Assembly: GCA_023230525.1 (NCBI GenBank)
Contig: JALNXE010000020.1
Span: 1 to 52,801, forward strand
Direction: 5' to 3'
Length of the DNA stretch: 52,801 bases
Source of the DNA: Desulfobulbaceae bacterium
GTDB taxonomy: Bacteria > Desulfobacterota > Desulfobulbia > Desulfobulbales > SURF-16
Shown piece by piece: positions 15,877-25,125 of the stretch. The notes below the pieces were generated by a model, which did not search any database, had not been told where the DNA came from, and was given only the letters and a program-made list of their open reading frames with translations. Each line of letters opens with the position of its first letter. Position 1 is the stretch's first letter. The translations under genes were made by a program, and so were the position numbers.

Positions 15877-17316
15877 ATGGAAGATCTCTCGAAAAAACCT
15901 GTTAAAATCTGCAATGACCGTTTCCTGCTGAAGCTGACCAAGGATAAACTGAAGGCGGTTCTTCTGCTGGTCAGCGAGGAGGATCATTTTGATAATGTCC
16001 CCTTTGAGGAGATCCTCAAAGAGGTGCAGAGTCATGGGGTAAGTTTCGGTTTTGTACCCAAGCTTCCCCCGGCAAGGGAGGGAAAAACCGTTATTGCCCA
16101 CGGCAATCCGCCGGTACCGGGGGAAAACGCCAAGGTCAAACCGGTGGTCAAACCGGTCATTGTTTCCCGGGCAAAGTCACTGCAGCCGGGTAAAGACAGG
16201 GTTGATTTTCGTGAACTGGGCCATATCGTTAATGTGCCCAAGGGGCAGTTGCTGCTCAAAAAAATACCTGCCACGGCCGGGACGCCGGGGAAAAATGTGC
16301 TGGGCGAGGAGATCAACTGCAAGCCGGGCAAGGATGTGAACATCAAATGCGGGCCGGGCGCGGTCTTAAGTGAAGACGGCCTGCAGGTCACTGCCATTGT
16401 CGATGGCAAGTTCGTCATGGGCGACGGCAAACCCTCTGTTTATGAGGAGCATGTCATCACCGGTGATGTGGACCTGGCAGTGGGCAACATCGCCTTTTGC
16501 GGCACCAGGCTGGAGATTACCGGTGAAGTGCTGCCTGGTTTCAAGATCAAGTGCAAGGGTGATGTGGTCATCGGCAAAGGGGTGAATAATGCCCAGGTGC
16601 TGGCCGGAGGGAATGTGCGCATAACCGGCGGCCTGGTGGGCCAGGACACCGAAATACGGGCAAAAGGCGATATCCATCTTGATTTCTGTGAGAATTTCGG
16701 CCTCATCGAAACCAGAGGGGCTTTGCGGGCTGAAAATTTTGTGGTGCAGGGCAACGTCAAAACAGGCGGCAGCATGACGGTTATCGGCGGCAAGGGCACG
16801 GTTATCGGCGGCAAGTATGTCATCGGCGGCAGCCTGCATGTCAAGGATCTCGGCTCAGATGCGGAGGTCGTCACGGAGGTTACCGTGGGCTTAAAGCCTG
16901 AACTGGAAAAACGCAAACGACAGGTTGAGGCGGCAAAGGAATACTGGCCCGACCGGATGAACGAGATTCTTAAAAATATCAGCACCCTCAATGAGATGAA
17001 AAAGGCCGAGGGAAAAGGCTTCGGCGGCGAGAAGGCCAATGTGCTGGCTGAACTCAACACGATGATGCCCGAGGTGATGGAGAAAAATAACCAGCTGACC
17101 GAAATGCAGATGCAGCTCGATAAGGAACTTGAGCTGGCGTCCAGTGAGTCAATCTATGTTTATGGCAGCCTCTATCCCGGAATCATCGTAACCATCGGCA
17201 AGGCCGTCCGGGTGATTGACAAGCTGGAACAACAGGTGGTGGTGGAACTGCAGAAGAGCACCCTGCAGATCCATGTGCGCGCCATGACCCCCGAAGAAAA
17301 AGAGATAGGTGCTTAA
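15877..17316 (+). CDS. FapA (DUF342) family protein
   Basis: A 479-residue protein of the FapA/DUF342 family, known as 'flagellar assembly protein A' from Vibrio and Bacillus relatives but present in many non-flagellar contexts. The family signature is a right-handed beta-helix of short Gly-rich repeats (VIGKGVNNAQVLAGGNV, KGDIHLDF, MTVIGGKGTVIGGKYVIGG, about 225-325). A charged coiled-coil-like stretch (about 340-410) and a C-terminal beta domain ending YPGIIVTIG follow. No signal peptide is present. No flagellar genes are in the window, so the role here is open. AAGGAAGG precedes the ATG. Confidence 0.8.
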   Translation: MEDLSKKPVKICNDRFLLKLTKDKLKAVLLLVSEEDHFDNVPFEEILKEVQSHGVSFGFVPKLPPAREGKTVIAHGNPPVPGENAKVKPVVKPVIVSRAKSLQPGKDRVDFRELGHIVNVPKGQLLLKKIPATAGTPGKNVLGEEINCKPGKDVNIKCGPGAVLSEDGLQVTAIVDGKFVMGDGKPSVYEEHVITGDVDLAVGNIAFCGTRLEITGEVLPGFKIKCKGDVVIGKGVNNAQVLAGGNVRITGGLVGQDTEIRAKGDIHLDFCENFGLIETRGALRAENFVVQGNVKTGGSMTVIGGKGTVIGGKYVIGGSLHVKDLGSDAEVVTEVTVGLKPELEKRKRQVEAAKEYWPDRMNEILKNISTLNEMKKAEGKGFGGEKANVLAELNTMMPEVMEKNNQLTEMQMQLDKELELASSESIYVYGSLYPGIIVTIGKAVRVIDKLEQQVVVELQKSTLQIHVRAMTPEEKEIGA

Positions 17317-17367
17317 CCGTTGTCAGATAAGCCGGATGCCGGTTGAATGCACCACCTTCAGCAGCCA

Positions 17368-17745
17368 TTACAAGGCGAATGTTTTGGCTTCCTTGGCGAG
17401 GAATTTTTTAAAGCGTTTGTAAAGGTTCCAGAAATGGGCGATCGCCTCTTCGCCTGTTGCGGTAATTTTCGCGCCTCCCCCGCCTCTGCCGCCGGTGGTG
17501 GTCTCCACCAGCGGCTTAGGCGACTGGCGGTTCATTGAGTCAACCAGATCCCAGGCATGGCGGTAGGACATGTCCATGGATTTGGCGGCCTGGCTTATGG
17601 AACCGTACTGGCGTATTCTTTCCAGCAGGGTGACCCGCCCGTACCCGAGAAACGTCGCCCCTTCCACCTCGATCCAGATCCGGCCCTTAAAGCTGTAGCC
17701 TTGGTGTTCCGCTTTTTCAATGCAGCGCTCGCGTTGATCTTTCAT
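17368..17745 (-). CDS. ModE-type DNA-binding protein, single domain (copy 1)
   Basis: A 125-residue protein matching only the N-terminal winged-helix domain of the molybdate regulator ModE: IWIEVEGATFLGYGRVTLLERIRQYGSISQAAKSMDMSYRHAWDLVDSMN, then a Gly-rich wing (TGGRGGGGAKIT). The molybdate-binding MOP domains of classical ModE are absent. It is the last gene of the leftward TonB/ABC operon, 68 bases after tonB, and most likely binds the ModE-like palindromes found in front of this operon and the neighbouring one. How it would sense metal without MOP domains is unclear. Confidence 0.85.
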   Translation of the reverse strand: MKDQRERCIEKAEHQGYSFKGRIWIEVEGATFLGYGRVTLLERIRQYGSISQAAKSMDMSYRHAWDLVDSMNRQSPKPLVETTTGGRGGGGAKITATGEEAIAHFWNLYKRFKKFLAKEAKTFAL

Positions 17746-17813
17746 CCTGACATACTAGCATGGAGCCTGCGGCGGGTCAAATGCAAACCCGATGGCTGCA
17801 GGGCCATGGCGGG

Positions 17814-18728
17814 TTATTTCAGGCTGTAGGCAATGGGCAGAATGAATTGGGCCTTTACCGGCGGTTGGGGAAACGGGGCGGTCCGGCGGATGGCGGTAAT
17901 GACGTTCATATCGAGCACTTCATGCCCTGAACCGGAAACAATAGTGATACCCTCCACCCCGCCGTCTTCCCTGATGATAAACGATACCCGCATTTTCCCG
18001 GTCCAACCCAGCTTGCGGGCCCCAGCCGGGAAAGACAGGTTGCGCATAATGAGGCTGCGGATGTGATCGAAGTTTTGCCGCAGGTATTGCCTTTCTTCGT
18101 TTGCCGGGCCGCCGGCGCCATTATCAGCCGCGACCAGGCCCTGTGCCGTGTCTGCCTGGTTGCCGGCAGCCGGGGTAATGGCCTGGAGGCCTTCATTTTT
18201 TTCGGGGCCGGCTGGTAAAGCCGCGGCTAAGGCTGCCCCGGCAGTTGCCTGCTCCCCGGCAGGCGGCGGGGAACGGTCCGGCTCCGCCGGTTTTTCCATA
18301 TTGTCCGCCGGTCTTGCGACAGCTCTTACCCTCTCCTGCTGTGCCGTTTTCTGGCGTTGATGCTTCGCAGCCCTGTCTCTGGCGGCCTCAGCCTTATTTT
18401 TGCCGGGCTGAAGCGGCGCGGCAGGGAGGATGGCTGCCGGAGGGGTTGCCTGCTGCTGCAGGGCCGGCTGCGCCCGGTCCGGCTCCGCCGGTTTTTCCAT
18501 GATCGCTTCGGCTCTTTCAACCGTAAAATCGATGACCAGCTGCTCTGGTACCGGAACCGCCTGGCCGTGCATGATGACGGCACTGCCGATCAGCAGGGCG
18601 TGCAGAAGAAATGACAGTTTGACGGCCTTGGCCCGGTGATGCATATTCTCTGCTTGGCCGGCAGGTTTACTTTGTGCATCCGGGTTGCTGATCAGGCCAG
18701 TCACATCCGCGAAAATCACCCTTTCCAT
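17814..18728 (-). CDS. tonB: TonB energy transducer
   Basis: Couples the proton-motive force of ExbBD to the outer-membrane receptor. The 304-residue product has one N-terminal membrane anchor (about 38-55), a long Pro/Ala/Glu/Lys-rich periplasmic spacer with two near-copies of an EKPAEPDR segment, and a C-terminal TonB domain (GWTGKMRVSFIIREDGGVEGITIVSGSG, ending PIAYSLK). The ATG at 18728 is kept because GAGGA lies 9 bases upstream. An internal ATG at 18644 would give the more usual short cytoplasmic tail but has a poor ribosome site. No exbB or exbD is in the window. Its place in the operon suggests it is dedicated to the receptor at 23091. Confidence 0.9.
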   Translation of the reverse strand: MERVIFADVTGLISNPDAQSKPAGQAENMHHRAKAVKLSFLLHALLIGSAVIMHGQAVPVPEQLVIDFTVERAEAIMEKPAEPDRAQPALQQQATPPAAILPAAPLQPGKNKAEAARDRAAKHQRQKTAQQERVRAVARPADNMEKPAEPDRSPPPAGEQATAGAALAAALPAGPEKNEGLQAITPAAGNQADTAQGLVAADNGAGGPANEERQYLRQNFDHIRSLIMRNLSFPAGARKLGWTGKMRVSFIIREDGGVEGITIVSGSGHEVLDMNVITAIRRTAPFPQPPVKAQFILPIAYSLK

Positions 18729-18738
18729 AATGCTGTCC

Positions 18739-19518
18739 TCAACTTGCCCACACCGGGATGCACACCCTGCCGCTGCCGTTCATGGACACGACATTGACCT
18801 CAATACGGTAGAGTTCAAAAATGGCCTCCCGGGTGATGGTCTGGGCGGGCGGTCCGTCGGCAATGACCGAACCGGCCTTGAGCAAGATGACGCGGTCGGC
18901 GGTCATCAGGGCATGGTCGGGAAAATGGGTGGTCATGATGAAGGTCAGCCCCTCATCCGCCAGGACCTTGATGCCGCTCAGCAGCCGCATCTGGTTGCCG
19001 TAATCCAGGCCGTTCACCGGCTCATCCATGATGAAAACCCCCGCCCCCTGGGCCAGTGCCCGTGCAATGAGGGCAAGCTGGCGCTCGCCGCCGCTGATCT
19101 CCGTGTAGGGCCTTTCGCGTAAATGGAAAATATCGAGCCGTTCCAAGGCCGCGGCGGCAATATCCCGGTCCTTGCGGGAGTAAGCGGAAAAAAAGGAGTG
19201 GTACGGCATTCTGCCCATCAGCACCACCTCTTCCACGGTGTAGGCAAAGGCCTCCCGATGCACCTGCGGCACATAGGCCACCAGCCGGGCAAAATCCCGG
19301 CGGGGGATCGTTTTCAGCGGCCGGCCTTCAAAGAGCACGGTTCCGGTTTGCGGCTGCAGGATGCCGAGCATGATTTTCAGCAGCGTGGTTTTGCCGCTGC
19401 CGTTCGGTCCGAGAAAAGAGACCACCTCGCCCCGCTTGAAGGCGAGGCTCACCTCACTCAGCACCTGCCTGCTCCGGTAGGCAAAGCCTGCCCGCGTAAC
19501 TTGCAGCAGATCCGTCAT
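18739..19518 (-). CDS. ABC importer ATPase (FecE/BtuD/MolC type)
   Basis: A 259-residue nucleotide-binding subunit. Walker A GPNGSGKTT is at about 36-44, the signature EISGGERQLALIARAL, Walker B GVFIMDEPVNGLDYG, and the switch His in TTHFPDH. The start is the ATG at 19518, which overlaps the permease stop as ATGA and has a G-rich ribosome site; a GTG two codons upstream is an alternative. FecE-type ATPases power import of metal chelates, corrinoids or oxyanions. In Haemophilus a FecCD-type system (MolBCA) imports molybdate and tungstate, which would fit the ModE context. Confidence 0.92.
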   Translation of the reverse strand: MTDLLQVTRAGFAYRSRQVLSEVSLAFKRGEVVSFLGPNGSGKTTLLKIMLGILQPQTGTVLFEGRPLKTIPRRDFARLVAYVPQVHREAFAYTVEEVVLMGRMPYHSFFSAYSRKDRDIAAAALERLDIFHLRERPYTEISGGERQLALIARALAQGAGVFIMDEPVNGLDYGNQMRLLSGIKVLADEGLTFIMTTHFPDHALMTADRVILLKAGSVIADGPPAQTITREAIFELYRIEVNVVSMNGSGRVCIPVWAS

Positions 19519-20525
19519 CGCCACCCCCGCTGGGCATTTTTCAGGACCAGGGCAAAAAAGGGAATGCCGATCAGCGATGTCACGATGCCGGTCGGTATTT
19601 CATAGGAAAAAAGCAGCCGCGAGACATCATCCACCAGCACCAGATAGGCGGCACCGATGAGCGCCGCGGCAGGCAGCAGCACCTGATTGTTCGGCCCCAC
19701 GATCATGCGGCAGATGTGGGGAATGATCAGGCCCACCCAGCCGATCATGCCGCCGGCCATCACGGTCAGGGCGCTGATCAGGGTGGCGGAGAAGATCACC
19801 ACCAGCCGCACCCGCCCGACATTGATTCCCAGGGATTTTGCCTCTTCCTCGCCCATGCTGAGCACATTGAGCTGCCGGGCGTGGAGGATGATGGCAGCAA
19901 TGCCGGCTGCGGCGGGCAGGCTCATGATCAGTACGGTATGGCCGTCCACGGATGAAAGGCTGCCCATCAGCCAGTAGACGATGGCCGGCAGCTGGTTGGT
20001 GGGATCAGCCGCATACTTGACGATGGAGAGCAGCGCGGTGAAAAAGGAACCGCTGATAATGCCGCCCAGCACCAGCATGATGACGGAATTGATCCGGTAC
20101 GCCTTGGTAATGCCCACGGCCACGCCCACGGCGGCAAAGCCGAACAGCAGGGTGGAGAACTGGACCATGGCCCAGCTTTTTGACAGCACCATGCCCAGGG
20201 CCGCGCCGAAAGAGGCGCCGGCCAGCACCCCGAGCAGATCCGGGGAGACCAGGGGATTGATGAACAGGGCCTGGAAGGCGGCGCCGGAAACCGACAGTGA
20301 AGCGCCGATCATGGCCGCCGCCAGAATGCGGGGCAGCCTGATATGCAGCAGGATGTTTTCCAGCAGGGCCTTTTTCTCTGCGGACAGGCCGGGCAGATCA
20401 AAGAGTTGCCAGCCGGCAAAGCCCAGCAGGTCCGCCACCGGCACCCGGTACTTGCCGAGGGAAAGCGAAGCCAGCATTACGAGCCCGAGGAGCAGGCCGA
20501 GCAGCGGCAGGGTCAGGCGTTTCAT
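19515..20525 (-). CDS. FecCD-family ABC importer permease
   Basis: A 336-residue inner-membrane permease with about nine to ten membrane segments and the FecCD signatures: LRLPRILAAAMIGASLSVSGAAFQALFINPLVSPDLLGVLAGASFGA (about 62-110), LGGIISGSFFTALLS, and MIGWVGLIIPHICRMIVGPNN with LLPAAALIGAAYLVLVDDVSR near the C-terminus, the coupling region for the ATPase. It starts with an ATGA overlap on the binding-protein gene and ends with an ATGA overlap on the ATPase gene, so the three are one tightly coupled transport cassette. Substrate is not readable from the permease alone. Confidence 0.93.
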   Translation of the reverse strand: MKRLTLPLLGLLLGLVMLASLSLGKYRVPVADLLGFAGWQLFDLPGLSAEKKALLENILLHIRLPRILAAAMIGASLSVSGAAFQALFINPLVSPDLLGVLAGASFGAALGMVLSKSWAMVQFSTLLFGFAAVGVAVGITKAYRINSVIMLVLGGIISGSFFTALLSIVKYAADPTNQLPAIVYWLMGSLSSVDGHTVLIMSLPAAAGIAAIILHARQLNVLSMGEEEAKSLGINVGRVRLVVIFSATLISALTVMAGGMIGWVGLIIPHICRMIVGPNNQVLLPAAALIGAAYLVLVDDVSRLLFSYEIPTGIVTSLIGIPFFALVLKNAQRGWR

Positions 20526-21550
20526 GGGGTCAGCACCTCCCGTGCCTCTTTTTCGTTCAGGTCCACCCCGAGAAAGAGTTTATAGAAGGACCTGGTCTCA
20601 GCCACCATATCGATCCGGTAGAGATCGGGATGCAGGGTGTGCATGAGCCACTTGATCCCGAGCAATCGCATGAAGGAGGGGGGCCGGTCGAACCAGTTGA
20701 AGGGGACATGGGGAATAAGGTAAACACGCCGGTCCCGGACGGCCCGGATGTTGCCCCAGCGCGGGTCACGGAACACGGTATCGAAAAAGGACTTTTCCTT
20801 GACCAGGATAACCTGGGGATCATACAGGAGAAGCTGCTCCATGGAGATTGTCTCCTTGCCGTAGTGATCGAGCACCTCACCCTGATGCACATTCACGCCT
20901 CCGGCCAGCGGGATAAGCTCGGCATGCAGTGATGCCGCCCTCTCCGTGCCGAGGCCGTCCAGACCATCGGCATAATAGACCGTTACCCGGTCGGCCGCGG
21001 GAATTTGCGCCGCCGCTGCCTTTGCCTCGCGCAGGGTGTCCATGGCATAGCGGTAAAGCAGCTGTCCCCGCTCTTTTTTGCCAAGCACCTCGGCCAGAAA
21101 GAGCAGGGCCGCCGGATAGTCGTCAATGCTGTCGAGCCGCACGGAAACCCGAGGCAGACCAAGCTTGGCCAAGGTGGCCTCGAACTGCCGGTTGATCGCA
21201 TCGTCCCGCCAGGCCCAGAACAGCACGAAATCCGGTTTGACCTGCAGCAGCACCTCCTGATTGAGGGTCCTGCCCTGGCCCACCAGGCCGCCGATGACCG
21301 GCAGTTTTTTCAGGCCGGGCAAGGTGAACTGCTTCTCGTTTTCCCACAAGGGGAAGTTCAGGCCGGCGATAACCCCGGGATCAATGGCATACAGCAGGTA
21401 GGTACCTGGCGGCGACACGGCCACCACCTTGGAGATGGTATCCGGGATCGTCACCTTTCTGCCGCTCATGTCGATAATCTCCCGGCTATGGGCGGCCAGG
21501 GGAAAGATAAACAGGCATAACAAAATACCGCAAAGGAGCTTCACCTTCAT
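20522..21550 (-). CDS. Periplasmic substrate-binding protein of the FecB/BtuF/MolA type
   Basis: The binding protein of the importer, 342 residues from the ATG at 21550 (GGAGAG upstream; the frame is open 26 codons further but lacks a ribosome site). A signal peptide covers about 1-22 (hydrophobic core, then AAHS), without a lipobox Cys. The mature start REIIDMSGRKVTIPDTISKVVAVSPPGTYLLYAIDP is typical of class III binding proteins, with two lobes joined by one long helix (DDYPAALLFLAEVLGKKERGQ). The family takes siderophores, haem, B12, and in MolA molybdate/tungstate. Gene context suggests an oxyanion or metal chelate. Confidence 0.9.
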   Translation of the reverse strand: MKVKLLCGILLCLFIFPLAAHSREIIDMSGRKVTIPDTISKVVAVSPPGTYLLYAIDPGVIAGLNFPLWENEKQFTLPGLKKLPVIGGLVGQGRTLNQEVLLQVKPDFVLFWAWRDDAINRQFEATLAKLGLPRVSVRLDSIDDYPAALLFLAEVLGKKERGQLLYRYAMDTLREAKAAAAQIPAADRVTVYYADGLDGLGTERAASLHAELIPLAGGVNVHQGEVLDHYGKETISMEQLLLYDPQVILVKEKSFFDTVFRDPRWGNIRAVRDRRVYLIPHVPFNWFDRPPSFMRLLGIKWLMHTLHPDLYRIDMVAETRSFYKLFLGVDLNEKEAREVLTP

Positions 21551-21612
21551 GGCTCTCTCCGCCTTTTTTGCCTTACGGGCCAGACCTGCGGGAAGTCTCT
21601 GGGCATGAGTGG

Positions 21613-22449
21613 TCATGACCTGTTCCACGAGATGATGGCCCAGCGGACTTCATGCCGGTAGGAAAGGGCCCAGCCTTTCTCCTTTTTAACGAGATGGCCT
21701 TCAAGGTAGATTCTCAGGCGGGCCTCCTCATCGGCGGTCATGTCGTCGATCATCCAGCGGAAGCCTTGCACGGCCTCATCGATATTACTGTAAATCTTGC
21801 CGCTGTCGCCGTTCATCACAAAGGTGACATCGGCGAAGATGCCCATCTGGTGCAGCAGGTTGTAAACGCAGATATAATCCGGCCCCCGGTCAAGCTCCCG
21901 GCCTATGGCCTCGAAAATCCTGCGGTCAAAAGGACCGTCGCCCACCAGCGAGGAGATGAAGACTTGCCGGCGGGCCTTCGCGTCAAGCTTGATCAGGGCG
22001 CCGTGCAGATCCTCAACCACCAGGGAGCGTGAGGCAATGGCCACATCATGCATACCGATGCCGGCCCGGTCCCAGTCATCCTCCCAGCCGATGACCCGGG
22101 GTGTCACGTTGGTAATAGCCTGTTCCCAGCACTGCTCGCCCAGAATGGAGATCATCACATCCGAAAAATCAATCGCCGTCACCGCCTGCACCAGACCGGC
22201 CAGCGGAATGGCCAGGGTTCCGGCGCCGCAGCCGACATCAAGCACGGTCCACTCCGGGTTCGGATTCATGAGGCGCAGAAAATTCCGGGCGTAGCCGCTG
22301 GTCCTGGTATGTCTGGCAAATGACGGGGCGCGGCGGTTCCAGTAGGCATTGTCGCTGCGGTCGTGTTTGCGCTGCCGCCGGGCTTCACGCCAGACCATAT
22401 TCCAGTTCACCTTTTTCATGTCCATGGTCGATGGGTGGGCGGTATTCAT
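21613..22449 (-). CDS. Class I SAM-dependent methyltransferase
   Basis: A 278-residue cytoplasmic enzyme with a class I Rossmann fold: motif I VLDVGCGAGTLAIPLA (about 71-86), motif II acidic AIDFSD, then DVAIASRSLV. The methyl acceptor is unknown. The ATG at 22449 overlaps the fmdE-like stop (ATGA) and has a strong AGGAGGG site, so it is translationally coupled to that gene. Its position inside a metal-uptake operon suggests it makes or modifies a small molecule, perhaps a chelator, or a protein partner. That is inference from context only. The frame is open upstream in the previous gene, but homology begins near MKKVNWNMVWRE. Confidence 0.85.
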   Translation of the reverse strand: MNTAHPSTMDMKKVNWNMVWREARRQRKHDRSDNAYWNRRAPSFARHTRTSGYARNFLRLMNPNPEWTVLDVGCGAGTLAIPLAGLVQAVTAIDFSDVMISILGEQCWEQAITNVTPRVIGWEDDWDRAGIGMHDVAIASRSLVVEDLHGALIKLDAKARRQVFISSLVGDGPFDRRIFEAIGRELDRGPDYICVYNLLHQMGIFADVTFVMNGDSGKIYSNIDEAVQGFRWMIDDMTADEEARLRIYLEGHLVKKEKGWALSYRHEVRWAIISWNRS

Positions 22450-23075
22450 AGGGGAACGCCCTCCTGCAGCGGTGGCCTGAGCGGGGATTGCACGGTGTAG
22501 TAGGTGTTGCCTGTGGCGCATGGCCGGCAGAGAGCCCTGCCGTTTTGCAGGACGTCACGTTTGTCGAGGATCGTTTCCCCGCAGATGGCGCAGCGGACTC
22601 TGCCGGTGGGGCTGCCCGGCATATCCTCTGGCTTCAGCGCCACCCATACATCCTGCACGCTGAACAGGTCGCTGTCCGGCATCTCCCGGTAGGCCTTCAT
22701 CTGCGCCGCGCTGTCGCTGAGTTCCGGGTATCTGGCAGCCGCCTTTTCCCGGGCGTCGCGCAGCGAGACGATCCGCACCGCCTTATCGGTCTCGATGTTG
22801 ATGAAGGTGGCCGCCATCTTGCCGTTATCCACGACTTTGAGGCTCCGCCTGCCCACCCTGCTGCCGGTGACGGTCATGATCGCGTCTGTGGCGCAGCGGT
22901 CGATCTCGACAAAGACAATGAGCTTTTTACGATCCGCGCCCAGGGGATCGGTGATGCCGATCTCGCGCAGGCCGAGCATGGCAATGCGCACGCCGATGAC
23001 CTGACCGGCGCAGAGGTGACCGTGAAATGCCGCCGCCTTATCCAGTAGCTGGGTAAATTCCTGATATCTTTCCAT
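22446..23075 (-). CDS. FmdE-like protein with C-terminal zinc ribbon
   Basis: About 209 residues. The N-terminal 150 match the FmdE domain, first seen in operons for the molybdenum formylmethanofuran dehydrogenase of methanogens: FHGHLCAGQVIGVRIA (about 17-32), EIDRCATDAIMTVTGSRVGRRSLKVVDNGKMAATF. The Cys/His of HGHLC and the Cys of DRCATDA are likely metal ligands. A zinc ribbon follows (CAICGETILDKRDVLQNGRALCRPC). The biochemical role of FmdE is unknown. Of three consecutive ATGs the last (23075) best fits GGAGG spacing. It lies between the TonB receptor and the methyltransferase in one operon, and supports a molybdenum or tungsten theme. Confidence 0.87.
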   Translation of the reverse strand: MERYQEFTQLLDKAAAFHGHLCAGQVIGVRIAMLGLREIGITDPLGADRKKLIVFVEIDRCATDAIMTVTGSRVGRRSLKVVDNGKMAATFINIETDKAVRIVSLRDAREKAAARYPELSDSAAQMKAYREMPDSDLFSVQDVWVALKPEDMPGSPTGRVRCAICGETILDKRDVLQNGRALCRPCATGNTYYTVQSPLRPPLQEGVPL

Positions 23076-23090
23076 CATCATGCCTCCTTT

Positions 23091-25109
23091 TTAGAATGTA
23101 TAGCGCAGATTGGCAAACAGGGTTCTCCCTGCTTCGGGATAACCTTCCTGCAGCTCGTAGTCCCGGTCAAAAATGTTTTTTACCCCGGCCTCGGTTACCA
23201 TGCCGTTGCCCAAGGCGTAGCTTAATTTAGCATTGGCCACGGTAAATCCCTGGGCGACTTGGTCGCCGTCCGTTGAACTGTAGCGTTTGGAGTCGTATTC
23301 CGCGTCCACCAGGGTACTTAGGTTGTCAGTCAGGGTATAGCGCAGATAGGCCACCACCTTATGCTCTGGGATGTTGATCAGCTCGCTTGCATCCGTCTTG
23401 TTTTCCGCATAGGTGTAGGTGTAGTTGCAGCCGATTTCCAGCGAAGTGAGCAGGTAGCCCGAGAGTTCCAGTTCCAGGCCGTACAGATCCACCTCGCCGA
23501 TGTTGCGGTTCTGGGTGGTGGTGGCCCCCGGATTGTCCGGGTCCGGGATGGTGGTCAGCTGGATGTAATCGCTGACGTCGTTGTAAAAGACGGTGCTTTT
23601 TAAGCGCAGATTTTCCAGGTGCCGGTCATCAACGCCGATCTCATAGTTGACCGATCTCTCCGGGTCCAGATCAGGGTTGGGAATGGCGGTGTCGAGCCGG
23701 TAGGAATAACGGTCCTTGATGGAAGGCAGTCTTGTTTTCTGCGCTATGGAGGCGTGCAGCGTGCAGGCCTCAGACGGCAGATAAAAGAGGCCGAGCTGGG
23801 GGTTGAAACCCGAGGTGCTGCCCTTGGGGAAATCGGCAAGCTGCCCGGCGGAGGTCAGGTCCTCGGCCACCAGGGTGTCCAGGGTATCGTAGCTGGCACC
23901 GGCGATGGCATAGAGACTCTTGGAAAGGGTAATGGTGTCTTCCAGTCCGGCGGACAGCATCTGGTCGCGGAAGGCCTGGACCGGATCATTGTCATTCTGC
24001 TCTTTATGCACATCGAGTTTGTAGTGCAGGGCGAGTTTCAGCAGATGATTGGCCAGGGCCGCTGTGCCCACCTCCAGCGAGCCGCCGTCCGTATAGTCGT
24101 CATAGTGGCTCCTGAAGGCATAAGGCCTGGAGATGGTGGTGTAGGTGTCGTCGTCATAACTCCACAGGGAGTTCTTGAATATATCATAGAAGGCCCTGGT
24201 TTTCAGATAGGCCTTGCCGGCGAAATCGGTCTTGGAGGTGAAATAGTAGCTCTGTTTGTCCCAATAGGGCCATTTCCAGTAACGCGCCCTCTCATCCGGG
24301 TCGGTGCCGGCATAGGGCGGGGTGCCCTTGACCCCATGCTGGTAAATGTAGCTGAAGGCGTATTCGTCATCCTTGTTCGGGGTGAAACCAACCTTCATAT
24401 TGACCTTTTCGTCCCGCTGGTAGGAATTCTCCCGGTGACTGCCGTCCTCGGCTGCGGCAGGTTTGAAATCATCGGAAAGATTAAAGTAATCGCTGCTCTG
24501 ATAAGAGGCCCCGGTCTGCACATACCAGCTGTTCTGGTTGGTGCCCAGGTTCATAAAGCCGTTATAGGAGTTGCCCGAACCGTATCCGGCGCCCGCGTTG
24601 CCTTCAAAGGCCTTTTCCGGCCGGCGGGAGACCATATTGATGGCCCCGCCCATGGTGTTGGGGCCGTACAGCACGGAGGTAAATCCTTTGGAAACGATGA
24701 TCTCCGACAGATCAAAAGTGGTAAAGCGGGCGAGGTCGGGATAGCCGTCATAGGGTACGTAAATCGGGATGCCGTCGAGAAAGATCGGTACATGCTTGAG
24801 GTCAAAGCCCCGCATATAGATGGTCTGCTCGTTGCGCGCCCCGGTTACCGCCGAGGTCACGCCGGGCAGCAGGTTTACTGCGTCGGCCACGGTGTTGCGG
24901 TCAAAATCGCGCAGTTCCTCGGCGCTGATTTTTTCGATGGTGATATTTTTGTTTTCCTCTGCCTTGCCGCTCACCTCGATCTCGCCGAGGGTGAAGACGT
25001 TCTGTTCCGTACTCCCTGTCTCATCCGCTCTTCCCGGCAAAGGCATGGCCAGCAGCGTCAGTATGACACCCGCGGAAACAGGGTATTTTTCCATAATAGT
25101 GCATCTCAT
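23091..25109 (-). CDS. TonB-dependent outer-membrane receptor
   Basis: A 672-residue gated beta-barrel for high-affinity uptake. The signal peptide is at about 1-28. A TonB-box-like region (NVFTLGEIEVSG) and plug domain (about 55-165) follow: DAVNLLPGVTSAVTGARNEQTIYMRGFDLKHVPIFLDGIPIYVPYDGYPDLARF and the VLYGPNTMGGAINMVSRRP motif. The rest is a 22-strand-type barrel ending in an aromatic residue (LFANLRYTF). GGAGG precedes the ATG. It is the first gene of the leftward operon ending in tonB and modE-like copy 1. A ModE-type palindrome lies 17-40 bases upstream. Ligand unknown; a molybdate/tungstate chelate is my favoured guess. Confidence 0.93.
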   Translation of the reverse strand: MRCTIMEKYPVSAGVILTLLAMPLPGRADETGSTEQNVFTLGEIEVSGKAEENKNITIEKISAEELRDFDRNTVADAVNLLPGVTSAVTGARNEQTIYMRGFDLKHVPIFLDGIPIYVPYDGYPDLARFTTFDLSEIIVSKGFTSVLYGPNTMGGAINMVSRRPEKAFEGNAGAGYGSGNSYNGFMNLGTNQNSWYVQTGASYQSSDYFNLSDDFKPAAAEDGSHRENSYQRDEKVNMKVGFTPNKDDEYAFSYIYQHGVKGTPPYAGTDPDERARYWKWPYWDKQSYYFTSKTDFAGKAYLKTRAFYDIFKNSLWSYDDDTYTTISRPYAFRSHYDDYTDGGSLEVGTAALANHLLKLALHYKLDVHKEQNDNDPVQAFRDQMLSAGLEDTITLSKSLYAIAGASYDTLDTLVAEDLTSAGQLADFPKGSTSGFNPQLGLFYLPSEACTLHASIAQKTRLPSIKDRYSYRLDTAIPNPDLDPERSVNYEIGVDDRHLENLRLKSTVFYNDVSDYIQLTTIPDPDNPGATTTQNRNIGEVDLYGLELELSGYLLTSLEIGCNYTYTYAENKTDASELINIPEHKVVAYLRYTLTDNLSTLVDAEYDSKRYSSTDGDQVAQGFTVANAKLSYALGNGMVTEAGVKNIFDRDYELQEGYPEAGRTLFANLRYTF

Positions 25110-25125
25110 CCCGCAACCTCCAATA

